Assembly: GCA_902550485.1 (NCBI GenBank)
Contig: CACCZQ010000001.1
Location: 62,001-126,000 of the forward strand
Direction of reading: 5' to 3'
Length of the DNA: 64,000 bases
Source of the DNA: an uncultured Prochlorococcus sp.
GTDB lineage: Bacteria > Cyanobacteriota > Cyanobacteriia > PCC-6307 > Cyanobiaceae
Position numbers and translations under genes: made by a program. Shown here in pieces: positions 44,189 to 53,945 of the stretch; the stretch's first letter is position 1, and every line of letters begins with the position of its first letter. Under the pieces are notes generated by a model. It ran no database searches, was not told the origin of the DNA, and saw only the letters and a program-made list of their open reading frames with translations.

Positions 44189-45718
44189 TCATAAATTTAT
44201 TTTCTTAAGAAGAGTTTTAAATTCTTTTTTACCAATAATTTTTTCAGCTGCGTAAGCGCCACTTGCTGAAACAGCAGGAATTCCAATACCTGGAAATGTA
44301 CTTGCACCGCAAGTAAATAAATTTTTCACTGGAGTTTTGCAGCCTGGGAAAAGACCCTTTGCTGCAGATAATGCAGGGCCATAACTACCGCAATAGGTAT
44401 TGGTGAACTTTTTATGAGTGATCGGGGTTCCTAGCATCTTTAAATCAATCCTTTCATCTATATCAGGGATGAATTTTCGCACTGCATTAAGGAATATTGA
44501 ACATCTTTCTTCTTTCAAATTTCTATATTCTAATTCCTTTGAATTTAGGTTTTCCCAAATTTCCCAAGGTTCATTTGCGGGAGTATATCCATGAAGAACA
44601 TGTTTCCCTTCAGGGGCCATATTTTTATCTAAAACAGATGGGATTGAAAATACAGCTATATTTCTTTCTGCGGTTATACCTTTTTCCCACTCATCAACAT
44701 GTATCGCATGTATTGGCAAATTTTCAAGACCATCAGCATCAAAACCTAGATGTATATGAAGGAAAGAATCACATTTATTAGGATTCAAAACTTTTGCATT
44801 CCATTTTTTTGAAATTTCATTTGGAATTAACTTTTTTAAATTCCAAACATCAGTATTCGTGACAACAGATTCACAACTATAACTAGAACCATTATTAAGA
44901 GTTATACCTGTGGCTAAATTTTTATTGAAATTAATTGTCTTTACTCTCGAAGAAAGAATTAATTCTCCTCCATTTTTTTTAAATCCATTAATTAAAGCTT
45001 TTATGATAGATTCACTACCTCCTTTGGGGTATTCAAGGTATGAATTTGGTTCAAACCATTCGTTAAATAAAGTAGCCATCGCAGCTGTATTTGTATCATG
45101 CATTGACATACCACTTATCAAAAAGCTCAATAAATCAACCCAATTTCTGAGAAAAGGATCCTTTAGATGATTATTTACTAAATTCCCAAAGCCTTTATTA
45201 ATTTTTGCTATTTGATTGATATTAGGTAAAAATTTTGAGGTTAAATTTATTAGATCTAAGAAATTTATTGATTCTGGAGAAAATGAGAGTAAAGGTATTT
45301 CATTTATTATTTGGCTGAGAGGTTTTATTCCGGAAATAAATGATTCCCATTCTTTCACAGATTTCTCACCTCTTAAAGTTTTAATTGTTCGTTTAAAAGG
45401 TTCTTCTCCTACATCAAGATTAAAATTGCCTTCTGGGACAATTACTTGCCAACCTTTGTATTGAAATAGTTCAACTTCTTCATCAAGTAATTTAAGAATT
45501 TGCCCTAGGGGATTAGTTGTCGGCCATTTACCTATTCCACTCCACAATGAAGGACCTGATTCGAAAGTGTAACCTTTTCTTTTGAAACTGTGAGCAACAC
45601 CTCCCGGCTGGGTATGTGCTTCACATATAAGTACTCTTTTTCCTGATAAAGCTAGAATTGACCCACAGCATAATCCACCTATTCCACTGCCAATTATTAC
45701 AACATCGTACTTGTCCAT
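44189..45718 (-). CDS. CrtISO-like carotenoid isomerase / phytoene dehydrogenase-family FAD oxidoreductase
   Basis: 509 aa; 'DVVIIGSGIGGLCCGSILALSGKRVLICEAHTQPGGVAHSF' and C-terminal 'LFTCGASTFPGIGIPAVSASGAYAAEKI'. Confidence 0.9.
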   Translation of the reverse strand: MDKYDVVIIGSGIGGLCCGSILALSGKRVLICEAHTQPGGVAHSFKRKGYTFESGPSLWSGIGKWPTTNPLGQILKLLDEEVELFQYKGWQVIVPEGNFNLDVGEEPFKRTIKTLRGEKSVKEWESFISGIKPLSQIINEIPLLSFSPESINFLDLINLTSKFLPNINQIAKINKGFGNLVNNHLKDPFLRNWVDLLSFLISGMSMHDTNTAAMATLFNEWFEPNSYLEYPKGGSESIIKALINGFKKNGGELILSSRVKTINFNKNLATGITLNNGSSYSCESVVTNTDVWNLKKLIPNEISKKWNAKVLNPNKCDSFLHIHLGFDADGLENLPIHAIHVDEWEKGITAERNIAVFSIPSVLDKNMAPEGKHVLHGYTPANEPWEIWENLNSKELEYRNLKEERCSIFLNAVRKFIPDIDERIDLKMLGTPITHKKFTNTYCGSYGPALSAAKGLFPGCKTPVKNLFTCGASTFPGIGIPAVSASGAYAAEKIIGKKEFKTLLKKINL

Positions 45719-46016
45719 TAAATATTTACTTTACTCTTCTCGTAAAACTAATAAGTTTTAAACAAATGTGTTAGTTGAAGTTGTAATACTTAGGACAACG
45801 GCAAGGAAAAATATGTAGGGAACTACTTTTAGAGGTATGTATCCTTGACTTTTAGAGATGAAATCCATGGATTTAATTACTTTATGTAAATATATTAACG
45901 AGATCTTGTTCCTTATGTGTGCCAAAAAATTATTTTTTTGGAAATATATTGAAACAAAGAAATCTTTTTGGAGATATTTTTAACTAATAACATTTTTTAT
46001 AGAGTTATCTTAGTAT

Positions 46017-46523
46017 TTGATTCTTAGATTAACTATTATGAAACGATTTCCTGATATTAATGAAATTAAAATTTTAGAAAAAAATTCTCAAAAAAACGGT
46101 AGCGGAATTTTATATGAGGAATTGTTAGGAATATGGAAGTTTAAGTATGTATGGGGAAAGGAGTCAGATGAAATCAAAAATATACCCAGTTCTATTCTCC
46201 AAGTATTGTCGGCAAGACTCGAATTAAAAAGTAAAAATAAAGAGGATCAAATAAATTATGAAATAAAAAATTCAATTAATTTCGGATTACTTAATATTAC
46301 TTTTATAGGCAGTGCAGAATTAAAAGGGCTTAGACCTTTATTGGCTTTTTATTTTGAAAAATTGAAAATTAGTATTAGTAGTTTTCCAGTTTTTAATAAG
46401 GAATTAAAAAAACCAGAAGAAAAAAAAATGCCTTTTTTCTCTCTTGTAGGAATTAGCACTAAAGATAATTGGTTATGTGCTCGAGGAAGGGGCGGAGGGC
46501 TTGCGATATGGGTTAAGTCTTAA
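46017..46523 (+). CDS. hypothetical protein, PAP/fibrillin-like
   Basis: 168 aa; 'LLGIWKFKYVWGKES' and C-terminal 'DNWLCARGRGGGLAIWVK' resemble plastid lipid-associated proteins. Confidence 0.5.
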   Translation: MILRLTIMKRFPDINEIKILEKNSQKNGSGILYEELLGIWKFKYVWGKESDEIKNIPSSILQVLSARLELKSKNKEDQINYEIKNSINFGLLNITFIGSAELKGLRPLLAFYFEKLKISISSFPVFNKELKKPEEKKMPFFSLVGISTKDNWLCARGRGGGLAIWVKS

Positions 46524-46524
46524 T

Positions 46525-46740
46525 TTAGTGATATTCTCCTGGATGATCAACCTTTCTTACGGTAACTTTATCAACTTTTTGTCCATTAAATCTTAAGAGA
46601 TCATCTCCTGAAAAGTCATAACCTAAGCGTTGACCAATTAGGGCTACATCATCCGCTGTAGAGGATGATGTAACCTGCTTTTTTAAGTCTTCATCAGATT
46701 GCATCTTGATTAAAAATTTTCTAATTTCAGAAAAACTCAT
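46525..46740 (-). CDS. Nif11-domain small protein
   Basis: 71 aa; 'MSFSEIRKFLIKMQSDEDLKKQVTSSSTADDVALIGQRLGYDFSGDDLLRF'. Confidence 0.7.
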   Translation of the reverse strand: MSFSEIRKFLIKMQSDEDLKKQVTSSSTADDVALIGQRLGYDFSGDDLLRFNGQKVDKVTVRKVDHPGEYH

Positions 46741-46831
46741 TACTAGAATTTGATTGATTGATGTAAAAGAAATTTATAAAATCTTTTTCTTAGTAAGAAC
46801 AAGATAAATAGATAATCATTATAATATTTTT

Positions 46832-47149
46832 ATGACTTACTTATTCCTCTACATAGTTGGCATAATTTTAATTTGGTGGATATATCGCGTTGGTTGGCTT
46901 GAGGCGCTCAAAACAGTAGTTAAAGTTATAGTTCCCTCAGCGCTTATTATTTTATTTAATATTAAAGCCGGAAGATTACTTTTTAAAAGTCCTGTAGTCG
47001 GTTTACTAAGCGCTTTGCCTACCTCAATTTTTATTTTTAGAGGTTCATTGCCTTTAGTTAGTTATATAAATAACTGGATTGAAAATAAAATAAATAAGTA
47101 TGATGATTCGGAAGTTATAGATACTGATTCTGTGCCTTTAGATGATTAA
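46832..47149 (+). CDS. hypothetical membrane protein
   Basis: 105 aa ORF with hydrophobic N-terminus. Confidence 0.55.
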   Translation: MTYLFLYIVGIILIWWIYRVGWLEALKTVVKVIVPSALIILFNIKAGRLLFKSPVVGLLSALPTSIFIFRGSLPLVSYINNWIENKINKYDDSEVIDTDSVPLDD

Positions 47150-47160
47150 TTTAATTTAAT

Positions 47161-47553
47161 TCAATCGAAGCCAAGAAATAATTCTTTGTGTACAACAAGA
47201 ACATCAAATAAACTTGTTCCATGAATAGGACTTAATGGAATTTTGTCTATATTCAATGCTTCTGCGCAAATTAAATGAGCATCCCATTTTGTATCGTGAT
47301 CACTTATTTCAATTGACCACTCAATTACTTTTTTGAAATGATCTGGCATCTCCGAACCAATTTTTCTGCAAATTTGACATAGAACTGACAAAAGAGGAGG
47401 CTTTGATGGCCTTTTTAAATCTTTAATAAGACTAGTCTGCGTAAAAACACTTGTATAGCGGATGTAGTCTATTAATTCATATTCTTCTTTAGTAAGAGCT
47501 GCTTTATCTAATGCTCTTTCAAATTCGTCTATGGGGGTTATGGGCCTATCCAA
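47161..47553 (-). CDS. conserved hypothetical protein
   Basis: 130 aa ORF. Confidence 0.6.
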   Translation of the reverse strand: MDRPITPIDEFERALDKAALTKEEYELIDYIRYTSVFTQTSLIKDLKRPSKPPLLSVLCQICRKIGSEMPDHFKKVIEWSIEISDHDTKWDAHLICAEALNIDKIPLSPIHGTSLFDVLVVHKELFLGFD

Positions 47554-47557
47554 GATA

Positions 47558-47824
47558 TTATTTTTTGCTGTTTTCTGAATCTATTTTTTCTTGATTAATT
47601 TCATTGGTTTGATTGCTTTCTATAGATTTAGGAGATTCATCTTTATCATCTTCGTTCATAACTTGATCGATTTCATTTTGAAATTCATTCGACGCTTTTT
47701 TAAGACTTTTCAAAGTTTTACCAAGCTGTTTTCCTAATTCTGGAAGCTTTTTGGGACCAAAAATTAAAAGAGCTAAGATAAGTATTACAGTAACTTCAGG
47801 CAAACCTACACCAAAAATATTCAT
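47558..47824 (-). CDS. tatA: Sec-independent protein translocase TatA/E
   Basis: 88 aa; 'GVGLPEVTVILILALLIFGPKKLPELGKQLGKTLKSLKKA'. Confidence 0.96.
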   Translation of the reverse strand: MNIFGVGLPEVTVILILALLIFGPKKLPELGKQLGKTLKSLKKASNEFQNEIDQVMNEDDKDESPKSIESNQTNEINQEKIDSENSKK

Positions 47825-48227
47825 AAATGATAACTATTTAAATAATTAGGAAATCTACTATTAAATATAGTCAAATCATGTAAAAATTTCATTATTGGAA
47901 TAGCTTTTTTAATATTAAAAAATTTTGAAAAATATTATTGTTATTAATACTCCTTTAAAGAAAACTAACCAAAGTAATTGATAATCACTCAATTTAAATT
48001 GTTTTTGGTACCAATTTATAAGAGTTTTATGTTTAGCTATTAATTTTCTCATTTTCAACGAGATTATTTATTCCTATCACTTATTTTATCTTAATTTCTT
48101 TTATTATAGATTTGTAGAAATCCTAGATTCTCCTTAAATTAAATTATCCTATTAAATTTTAATCTTTTTCTAAATTAATTTTTTCTTAATTACTGAAACT
48201 ATTCGCTTAATATTTACTATAAAAAAA

Positions 48228-48467
48228 ATGAAGTACTTATTTGTTGTTTTTTACCTTTTTTATCTAATTTATCCAGCTGAAGCCGTTACCACAAAAATGT
48301 TTAAAGTATTGGATACTTGTGCAAGATATCGACTCGGTGAGATTAATGCTAATGAGACTATAGAAAAACTAAAATTAAAATTAACGAATTCTTCCACTAG
48401 TGAGCCAAAGGACCTAGTAAAAAAGTATTGCTCAGTATTTACTCCAAATGAAAAAATTGAATTTTAA
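48228..48467 (+). CDS. small exported hypothetical protein
   Basis: 79 aa with N-terminal signal peptide-like segment. Confidence 0.5.
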   Translation: MKYLFVVFYLFYLIYPAEAVTTKMFKVLDTCARYRLGEINANETIEKLKLKLTNSSTSEPKDLVKKYCSVFTPNEKIEF

Positions 48468-48767
48468 TCTTAGTAATACATATTTAGTTATTCTTTTTTG
48501 AATAACCTTTAGCTTTGTTTCGTATTTCTTTAACTTTTTTGAAATTATTTATTTTTAAATTAAAAATAACTCCTAAAAAAAGAAGAAGAAATAAAAATAT
48601 ATAAATTATTAATTCCATATTATTGAATTAATAAATTCACCTTAGTTTATTTCAATAATTTTTTAGTATCTTTTAAAACAAAAAAATTGACTTTAGTACC
48701 AGTTATTTATTTAAAGGCCACAAAAAAAACATATTAACCTCTAATATGTAATTTTATAAGAATCATT

Positions 48768-49217
48768 TTGAAGATTGGAGATCAAATTCCAGAGTTTTCT
48801 TTACTGGATCAAAATGGAGTTAAAAGATCAAATAAGGGATTAAAAAATCCTCTTGTTTTGTTCTTTTATCCAAAAGATGATACTCCCGGTTGCACTATAG
48901 AAGTTTGCGGATTTAGAGATAAGTATGACTTATTTAAAGTATTAGGTGCACAAGTTTGGGGAGTCAGTAATGGAAGTACCTCAAGTCATTTAGCATTTGC
49001 CAATAAAAATAAATTACAATATCCATTACTTTGTGATACGAATGACGCTCTTAGGAAAGCTTTTAAAGTTCCTAAAGTATTAGGTTTTATGGATGGTAGG
49101 GTAACTTACGTTATCGATCGCAAAGGGACAGTTAGGCATATTTTTAGAGATTTATTGAATGGTCCTGAACACATTAAAGAGGCAATTAGAGTACTTAAGG
49201 AAATTCAAAATCAATAA
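48768..49217 (+). CDS. bcp: Bcp-type peroxiredoxin
   Basis: 149 aa; 'FYPKDDTPGCTIEVCGFRDKYDLF'. Confidence 0.95.
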   Translation: MKIGDQIPEFSLLDQNGVKRSNKGLKNPLVLFFYPKDDTPGCTIEVCGFRDKYDLFKVLGAQVWGVSNGSTSSHLAFANKNKLQYPLLCDTNDALRKAFKVPKVLGFMDGRVTYVIDRKGTVRHIFRDLLNGPEHIKEAIRVLKEIQNQ

Positions 49218-49368
49218 ATTTTTATTCAAAGAATTTTAGATTAATAACTTTTGTTTTATTATGGTTTCAGCTTTTTTTTAAATATATTAAGAAAATGGGA
49301 ATGCAGGCTGTTGATCTTGCTATTGAAAATGGAGTGGATCTTGACACGGTACTCCAATCCCTCCAAAA

Positions 49369-49587
49369 ATGCTAAATCTATACAATAGAATTATGGAAGA
49401 GGAGAATAAAAGACAAAGGAGTGGTGTTAAAAAATCAATGAGAAATAGATGCATCAAAACGGGTTCTAAGCATTTTGATAAAGAAACATTGAATCAATTA
49501 TTAATAGACTCTGGATGGGAAGGTCTTAAAGAAAAGGAAATTTTTTTAATTATCTTAAATATCTTTTATGGTAATTATTTTATATAA
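49369..49587 (+). CDS. hypothetical protein
   Basis: 72 aa ORF. Confidence 0.4.
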   Translation: MLNLYNRIMEEENKRQRSGVKKSMRNRCIKTGSKHFDKETLNQLLIDSGWEGLKEKEIFLIILNIFYGNYFI

Positions 49588-49638
49588 ATAAATAAATCGA
49601 GAAATAATTAAATATTTTTTTAGATCTAATTTTTTGGA

Positions 49639-49983
49639 TTATTTAAACCATCCTTTTTTTTTAGACGATAATATTTTCTCTTTTTCAGCTTTTGTTTTAT
49701 TACTTGCTTTTTTAAAAGCTAAGTTAGCTTCTATAATTGTAACTATTGATATAAAAAAAAGACCAGAAATTCCAATTATTTGTTCACTTTGAGAGGGTTC
49801 TGAATCTCCTTGCAAAAAAAAACCTAAAGCGAACCATGCAGTACTAGCAGTGATGGTAAAAAAATAGGGTTTCCATCTTCTTTGATATAGGTAACCCGAT
49901 CCTAAACCAGGAAGAAAATTTAAAAAAGATGCTACCCACCCTTTTGAAGATGCAAGTATTTCGTCTCTTGAGGGATAAGACAT
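49639..49983 (-). CDS. hypothetical membrane protein
   Basis: 114 aa, two TM segments. Confidence 0.55.
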   Translation of the reverse strand: MSYPSRDEILASSKGWVASFLNFLPGLGSGYLYQRRWKPYFFTITASTAWFALGFFLQGDSEPSQSEQIIGISGLFFISIVTIIEANLAFKKASNKTKAEKEKILSSKKKGWFK

Positions 49984-50167
49984 TTATATTAAGTATTTAT
50001 TAAATGTGAATTTATATAAGCAAAAGATATTGCTGCACAAATTACCCAGCTAAAGGGTAAGAACATTCTTATTTTTTCTTTATTATTATTCATTATTTAA
50101 TTATGGAAAATATTTTTAACATTTGTGGATTTAATGGATTCCTTAAGATTAAAAGAATTAAAAAAGA

Positions 50168-50187
50168 CGGTTAAAAACCGTCTTTGG
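50168..50187. terminator. terminator-like hairpin
   Basis: AAAGACGGTT-aaa-AACCGTCTTT inverted repeat. Confidence 0.6.
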
Positions 50188-50212
50188 AAAAAATAATTTC
50201 TCTAAAAATAAA

Positions 50213-50587
50213 TTATTTATCTTTTGAAGCTGAGAGTACTTTAAGTTCTTTTTTTACTTCTTTTTCTCTCTCTTCAAGATGTTTTAGTTGAGCTTTAAAA
50301 GCATCTTCAAGTCTTACTTTTTGTTTTGTAATTTCATCAAGCTCTTCTTGATGTTGGTTTTTCTTTAACTCCTTCATTTCACTATCGGAAATAACATATA
50401 CTGGGCGATATGAAGGTGTTTCAAAAAGAAGATCAAACATTGAATACATAAGTGACCTTTGAATTAGTACAAACTTAATATCTGATAATTCTTTGAAATA
50501 TGAAAGGATAAATACCGAAGATATTGATACGGCAAATACACCGAATTTCGGTTTACCTAACTTAACCGCCCAGTATTTACCGATCAA
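50213..50587 (-). CDS. hypothetical protein with C-terminal coiled-coil
   Basis: 124 aa ORF, charged heptad-like C-terminus. Confidence 0.55.
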   Translation of the reverse strand: MIGKYWAVKLGKPKFGVFAVSISSVFILSYFKELSDIKFVLIQRSLMYSMFDLLFETPSYRPVYVISDSEMKELKKNQHQEELDEITKQKVRLEDAFKAQLKHLEEREKEVKKELKVLSASKDK

Positions 50588-50653
50588 ATTTCAAGATATG
50601 TTTTAAAGTATTAAGGCGATGATTCTAAAGATCTAAATCAAAAAGAAATAAAA

Positions 50654-51082
50654 ATGGATTTAAAAATTACTAAAACATTAGTAATACCATCCAACGAAAT
50701 TAAGTGGCGATTTTCCAGATCCTCCGGTCCTGGAGGACAAAATGTAAATAAAATTGAAAGTAGAGTAGAGATTATTTTTAATTTAGAAGATTCAAAAGTA
50801 TTAAATGATTATCAGAAAGAAATTCTTAAGAGAAACTTGAAAACCAAATTAGTGAATAATAGCTTACGTTTAGCGGTTCAAGAACACAGAAATCAATTAT
50901 TAAATAGGCAGCTAGCTTTAATGAAATTTAGTTCAATCCTAAAAAATGCTTTAAATAAACCATTTAAATTAAGAAAATCTACACAACCCACTAAAGCATC
51001 ACAAAAGAAAAGAGTTGAGGTTAAGAAAAAACGTGGCGAATTGAAAAAAAGTAGACAAAAAGAAAAAACGTATCAAATCTGA
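50654..51082 (+). CDS. arfB: class I release factor-like peptidyl-tRNA hydrolase (ArfB/YaeJ type)
   Basis: 142 aa; 'FSRSSGPGGQNVNKIESRVEI' GGQ motif with basic C-terminal tail; no codon-recognition domain. Confidence 0.9.
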   Translation: MDLKITKTLVIPSNEIKWRFSRSSGPGGQNVNKIESRVEIIFNLEDSKVLNDYQKEILKRNLKTKLVNNSLRLAVQEHRNQLLNRQLALMKFSSILKNALNKPFKLRKSTQPTKASQKKRVEVKKKRGELKKSRQKEKTYQI

Positions 51083-51657
51083 ATAAACTAAATAAATATT
51101 TTCCTCTAAGATTGCAATTAAACATGTGATAAATTTAATTTAATTTTTGGTTTATTGAATTCAACTAATGATTTCTGGTTAATAGACTCCAATTTTGTAG
51201 GGGTGATGCATTTCTACAAAGATAAAGATCATTCTGATAAATCTATTGATTATATGTTTATTGAAGAAGGAATTATTATGGAAATATAAGGAGAAAATCC
51301 TCCATTGATGAAAACTAGAAAAAAAATTTTTATAGAAGAAGCAAGATTATTGTGGCAAAAATTGTTAAATGAAGGTTGGCAAAAAACTAATAAAAAATGG
51401 TGAGTAGATTTTACAAAAACTTTTTTAATTTCAGAAAATAAATGAACCTTTAGGGTATAGACTGGAAATTTTTTCCTTTTGTAAATATTTCTTTTTTTTG
51501 ATGTCTTTTTCATATCTTCTCAACATCATTAGATAGTTTGTAACTCCAAAAATTACTAAAAAGAAAATAAATCTTATTCCTGCCTCAAAGTTCATATGAG
51601 AATTAAGCTTTATTTTAATCTGACAATTACTAATCAAAAATCAATCGGTATTTATAT

Positions 51658-52518
51658 CTAATTAAAACGTCTAAGGAAATTTTTTTTTGATTTTACTGCA
51701 TAAAAAATACATAACAAAAGTAATATTAAAATTGCACTAAAGCTTCCGATTGGGTTTGGAATATTTTGTGTAAAAGGACCTGCTAAAAAAGAAGGTGTAT
51801 TTTCTTTGAATTCTATTAATCCGTTATTTATAAAAAACCAAATACCCACAAGTCCTCCATGTAGTCCTATGCAATTCCATAGAGAACCTTTATCTCTAAT
51901 TTTGACTAATGATAGAAATATCCCAAGTAAAATAAATCCTAAACGTAATCCTATTATGTTCCAAAATATGTCATTTGATAAATTATGAACAAAGCTAAAA
52001 AATATAGCTTGTAAAGCTATTGATATTTTTGTACCATATTCAAATTTTAGTTCTTCTAGTAACCATCCTCTAAAAATTATTTCCTCTGCGAATCCAACAC
52101 CTAATCCCAGTACAATAGAATTTAATAATATTATTGGCGAGAATTCACCTATCCAAGAAATATAATTTTTTTGCAATAGTGGTACCAGAATAAGAATTAT
52201 TAAAACTAAGGAAAATAAGATACCTTTAGAAAAATTGACAAAGTTTTTTAAAAATTTGTCTTTAGTTATCCCAAGAAGTACCCAAGCACTTGATTTGTTT
52301 CGTTTGATATAAAACCAATATGGGAGTAAAAAGATAAAAAGAAAGAAAGTAATAATAGTTCCAATTAAGGATAAATTATCTTCTTCAAAATTAAACAATA
52401 AAAGTGGCTGCGATAAAGCCCAGCCAATGCCGTAAAGAATTGGAATAAAAAATATAGTGGATAAAAATCTTGGTCTTAAAAGAAAAAAACTTTTAATTAA
52501 TAGCATTAAATTTTTCAT
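51658..52518 (-). CDS. CPBP (CAAX) family intramembrane metalloprotease
   Basis: 286 aa; 'GVGFAEEIIFRGWLLEEL' (EExxxR) and 'FFSFVHNLSND'. Confidence 0.88.
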   Translation of the reverse strand: MKNLMLLIKSFFLLRPRFLSTIFFIPILYGIGWALSQPLLLFNFEEDNLSLIGTIITFFLFIFLLPYWFYIKRNKSSAWVLLGITKDKFLKNFVNFSKGILFSLVLIILILVPLLQKNYISWIGEFSPIILLNSIVLGLGVGFAEEIIFRGWLLEELKFEYGTKISIALQAIFFSFVHNLSNDIFWNIIGLRLGFILLGIFLSLVKIRDKGSLWNCIGLHGGLVGIWFFINNGLIEFKENTPSFLAGPFTQNIPNPIGSFSAILILLLLCIFYAVKSKKNFLRRFN

Positions 52519-52941
52519 TTTAGTTTGAATATTAATTAACCCCAGCCTTCGCCTTTATATTATTCTAACTACTTGTTCAAAAAGTTTTAGCTTTTTCTTT
52601 TTACTATAGTTTATGTTTTTTGAAAGATTAGATAAATCTTTATAAAATTGCCGAGTTATTTTATCTTCTTTATCACTAGGCCATAGTAAGTCTGCCTCCT
52701 CTTCATATTCTTCTTTATATCTTTCTTTATTCAAATTTTTTTATATCGTAATAATTTAAATTTTACTTATTGCAAATGCTTAAAAGTGATGTTTATTAAA
52801 TTTGTTTATTTATTTAAAATTTATGCTGATTAATCTTTCAACTTTAATTTTTACATTATTATCTCCATTGCTTATTTTTGCAGTAATAGTATCGGTTTAC
52901 TTTTTTCATTAGGAAGTATTTAACAAATGCAATTAATTATT

Positions 52942-53037
52942 TTAGGGGTGTATTATGCCTACTTTTTCTAATGCAAATGATAAAACTGCAATTACGGCCA
53001 TTACTGTTAAGATCTTGTTCTTTTTGATGAAATCCAT
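52942..53037 (-). CDS. 31-aa single-TM peptide
   Basis: MDFIKKNKILTVMAVIAVLSFALEKVGIIHP. Confidence 0.4.
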   Translation of the reverse strand: MDFIKKNKILTVMAVIAVLSFALEKVGIIHP

Positions 53038-53111
53038 AATGCATATTAATAATCTATTTATTAAATTCTTATATAAAATAATAAATAATTAAAATTATTA
53101 TAACAATTAGA

Positions 53112-53273
53112 ATGGAACCCATATATGTAGGAGATTTACTTCCATCAATAGCTTCTTATAAAAAGATAATTGAAAAATATCATAAAGGTATAAAAGAATG
53201 GGAATTTTATGAAGAACCTATAGGCGGAGATTTTAATTACCCTGATTGGCAAATATGCTTACTACAAAAATAA
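53112..53273 (+). CDS. 53-aa hypothetical protein
   Basis: MEPIYVGDLLPSIASYKKIIEKYHKGIKEWEFYEEPIGGDFNYPDWQICLLQK. Confidence 0.5.
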   Translation: MEPIYVGDLLPSIASYKKIIEKYHKGIKEWEFYEEPIGGDFNYPDWQICLLQK

Positions 53274-53437
53274 CTTTTGACTTGGCAGATTGGATTAGAG
53301 AGTGGCGTAAGTGCCGGGATAAGAATCCTTCTATTGATGAGTGTGTAAAATTTGTTCAGTGGAAATTGGAAGATTATAAACTTTCTGATAGTGATAAAAT
53401 AATAATTGAATCTATTTTGCTCTATGAATCTGAATAA
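53246..53437 (+). CDS. hypothetical protein
   Basis: 63 aa; 'TFDLADWIREWRKCRDKNPSIDECVKFVQWKLEDYKL'. Confidence 0.5.
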   Translation: MANMLTTKITFDLADWIREWRKCRDKNPSIDECVKFVQWKLEDYKLSDSDKIIIESILLYESE

Positions 53438-53573
53438 CTAAGAGATTATAGACTTTATTATTTATATTTATCTATAAAAAACAAAGGGTCATTAAAATCC
53501 TCTTACAAATTAAGAAAAAAGTAAATCAGCATATTTACGGATTTACTGAAAATATAAATAGAAGTAATCTATA

Positions 53574-53773
53574 AATGTTGAGTTCGGAGGCAATCTAAAT
53601 GATTGATAGTCCGCCTGAAATTTAGCAAATTCCAAAATATAGGAAGCGTATTCCTGAGAATGGGATTATTCGACAATTAAAGTTCAATCAATTAGTCTGA
53701 TAAGACTTCGCGTTATAATTACTAGCGACAATAGGGACTGAAATTATCGAGAGAAATCCCCGAATTCACGTAT
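53574..53773 (+). ncRNA. structured ncRNA candidate, possibly 6S RNA
   Basis: Terminal closing stem GAGTTCGG (53580-53587)/CCGAATTC (53760-53767), second stem AGTCC (53608-53612)/GGACT (53735-53739), local hairpin CAATC-taaat-GATTG; no ORF; about 190 nt. Confidence 0.45.
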
Positions 53774-53845
53774 TCTAGGTTTATGAGTAAATAGACTTTA
53801 AAATATGTAATTTTATATCCTGTTAGAAGGAAATCAAATATCAAA

Positions 53846-53874
53846 AAGGGCTGTACCACCAGTCCTTTTTTTTT
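53846..53874 (+). terminator. intrinsic terminator
   Basis: GGGCTG-taccac-CAGTCC followed by T9, downstream of the ncRNA candidate. Confidence 0.8.
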
Positions 53875-53945
53875 AATAAAGTACTTCTAAACTAGACTTC
53901 TTTTTGGATAATATGGATTTATTAAGTGTTTAAAAATATTTCACA

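Noticed and set aside
44497-45464. + strand ORFs 44497-44781, 44910-45170 and 45216-45464
   Set aside because: Antisense to the CrtISO-like gene.
51250-51513. - strand 87-aa ORF
   Set aside because: Low-complexity, overlaps 51431-51637, with no signature; likely spurious.
53546-53874. tmRNA (ssrA) or RNase P RNA as identity of the ncRNA candidate
   Set aside because: No tag-peptide reading frame or tRNA-like acceptor/T-arm, and no 'GAGGAAAGTCCGGGC' P4/P15-type RNase P signature could be found.
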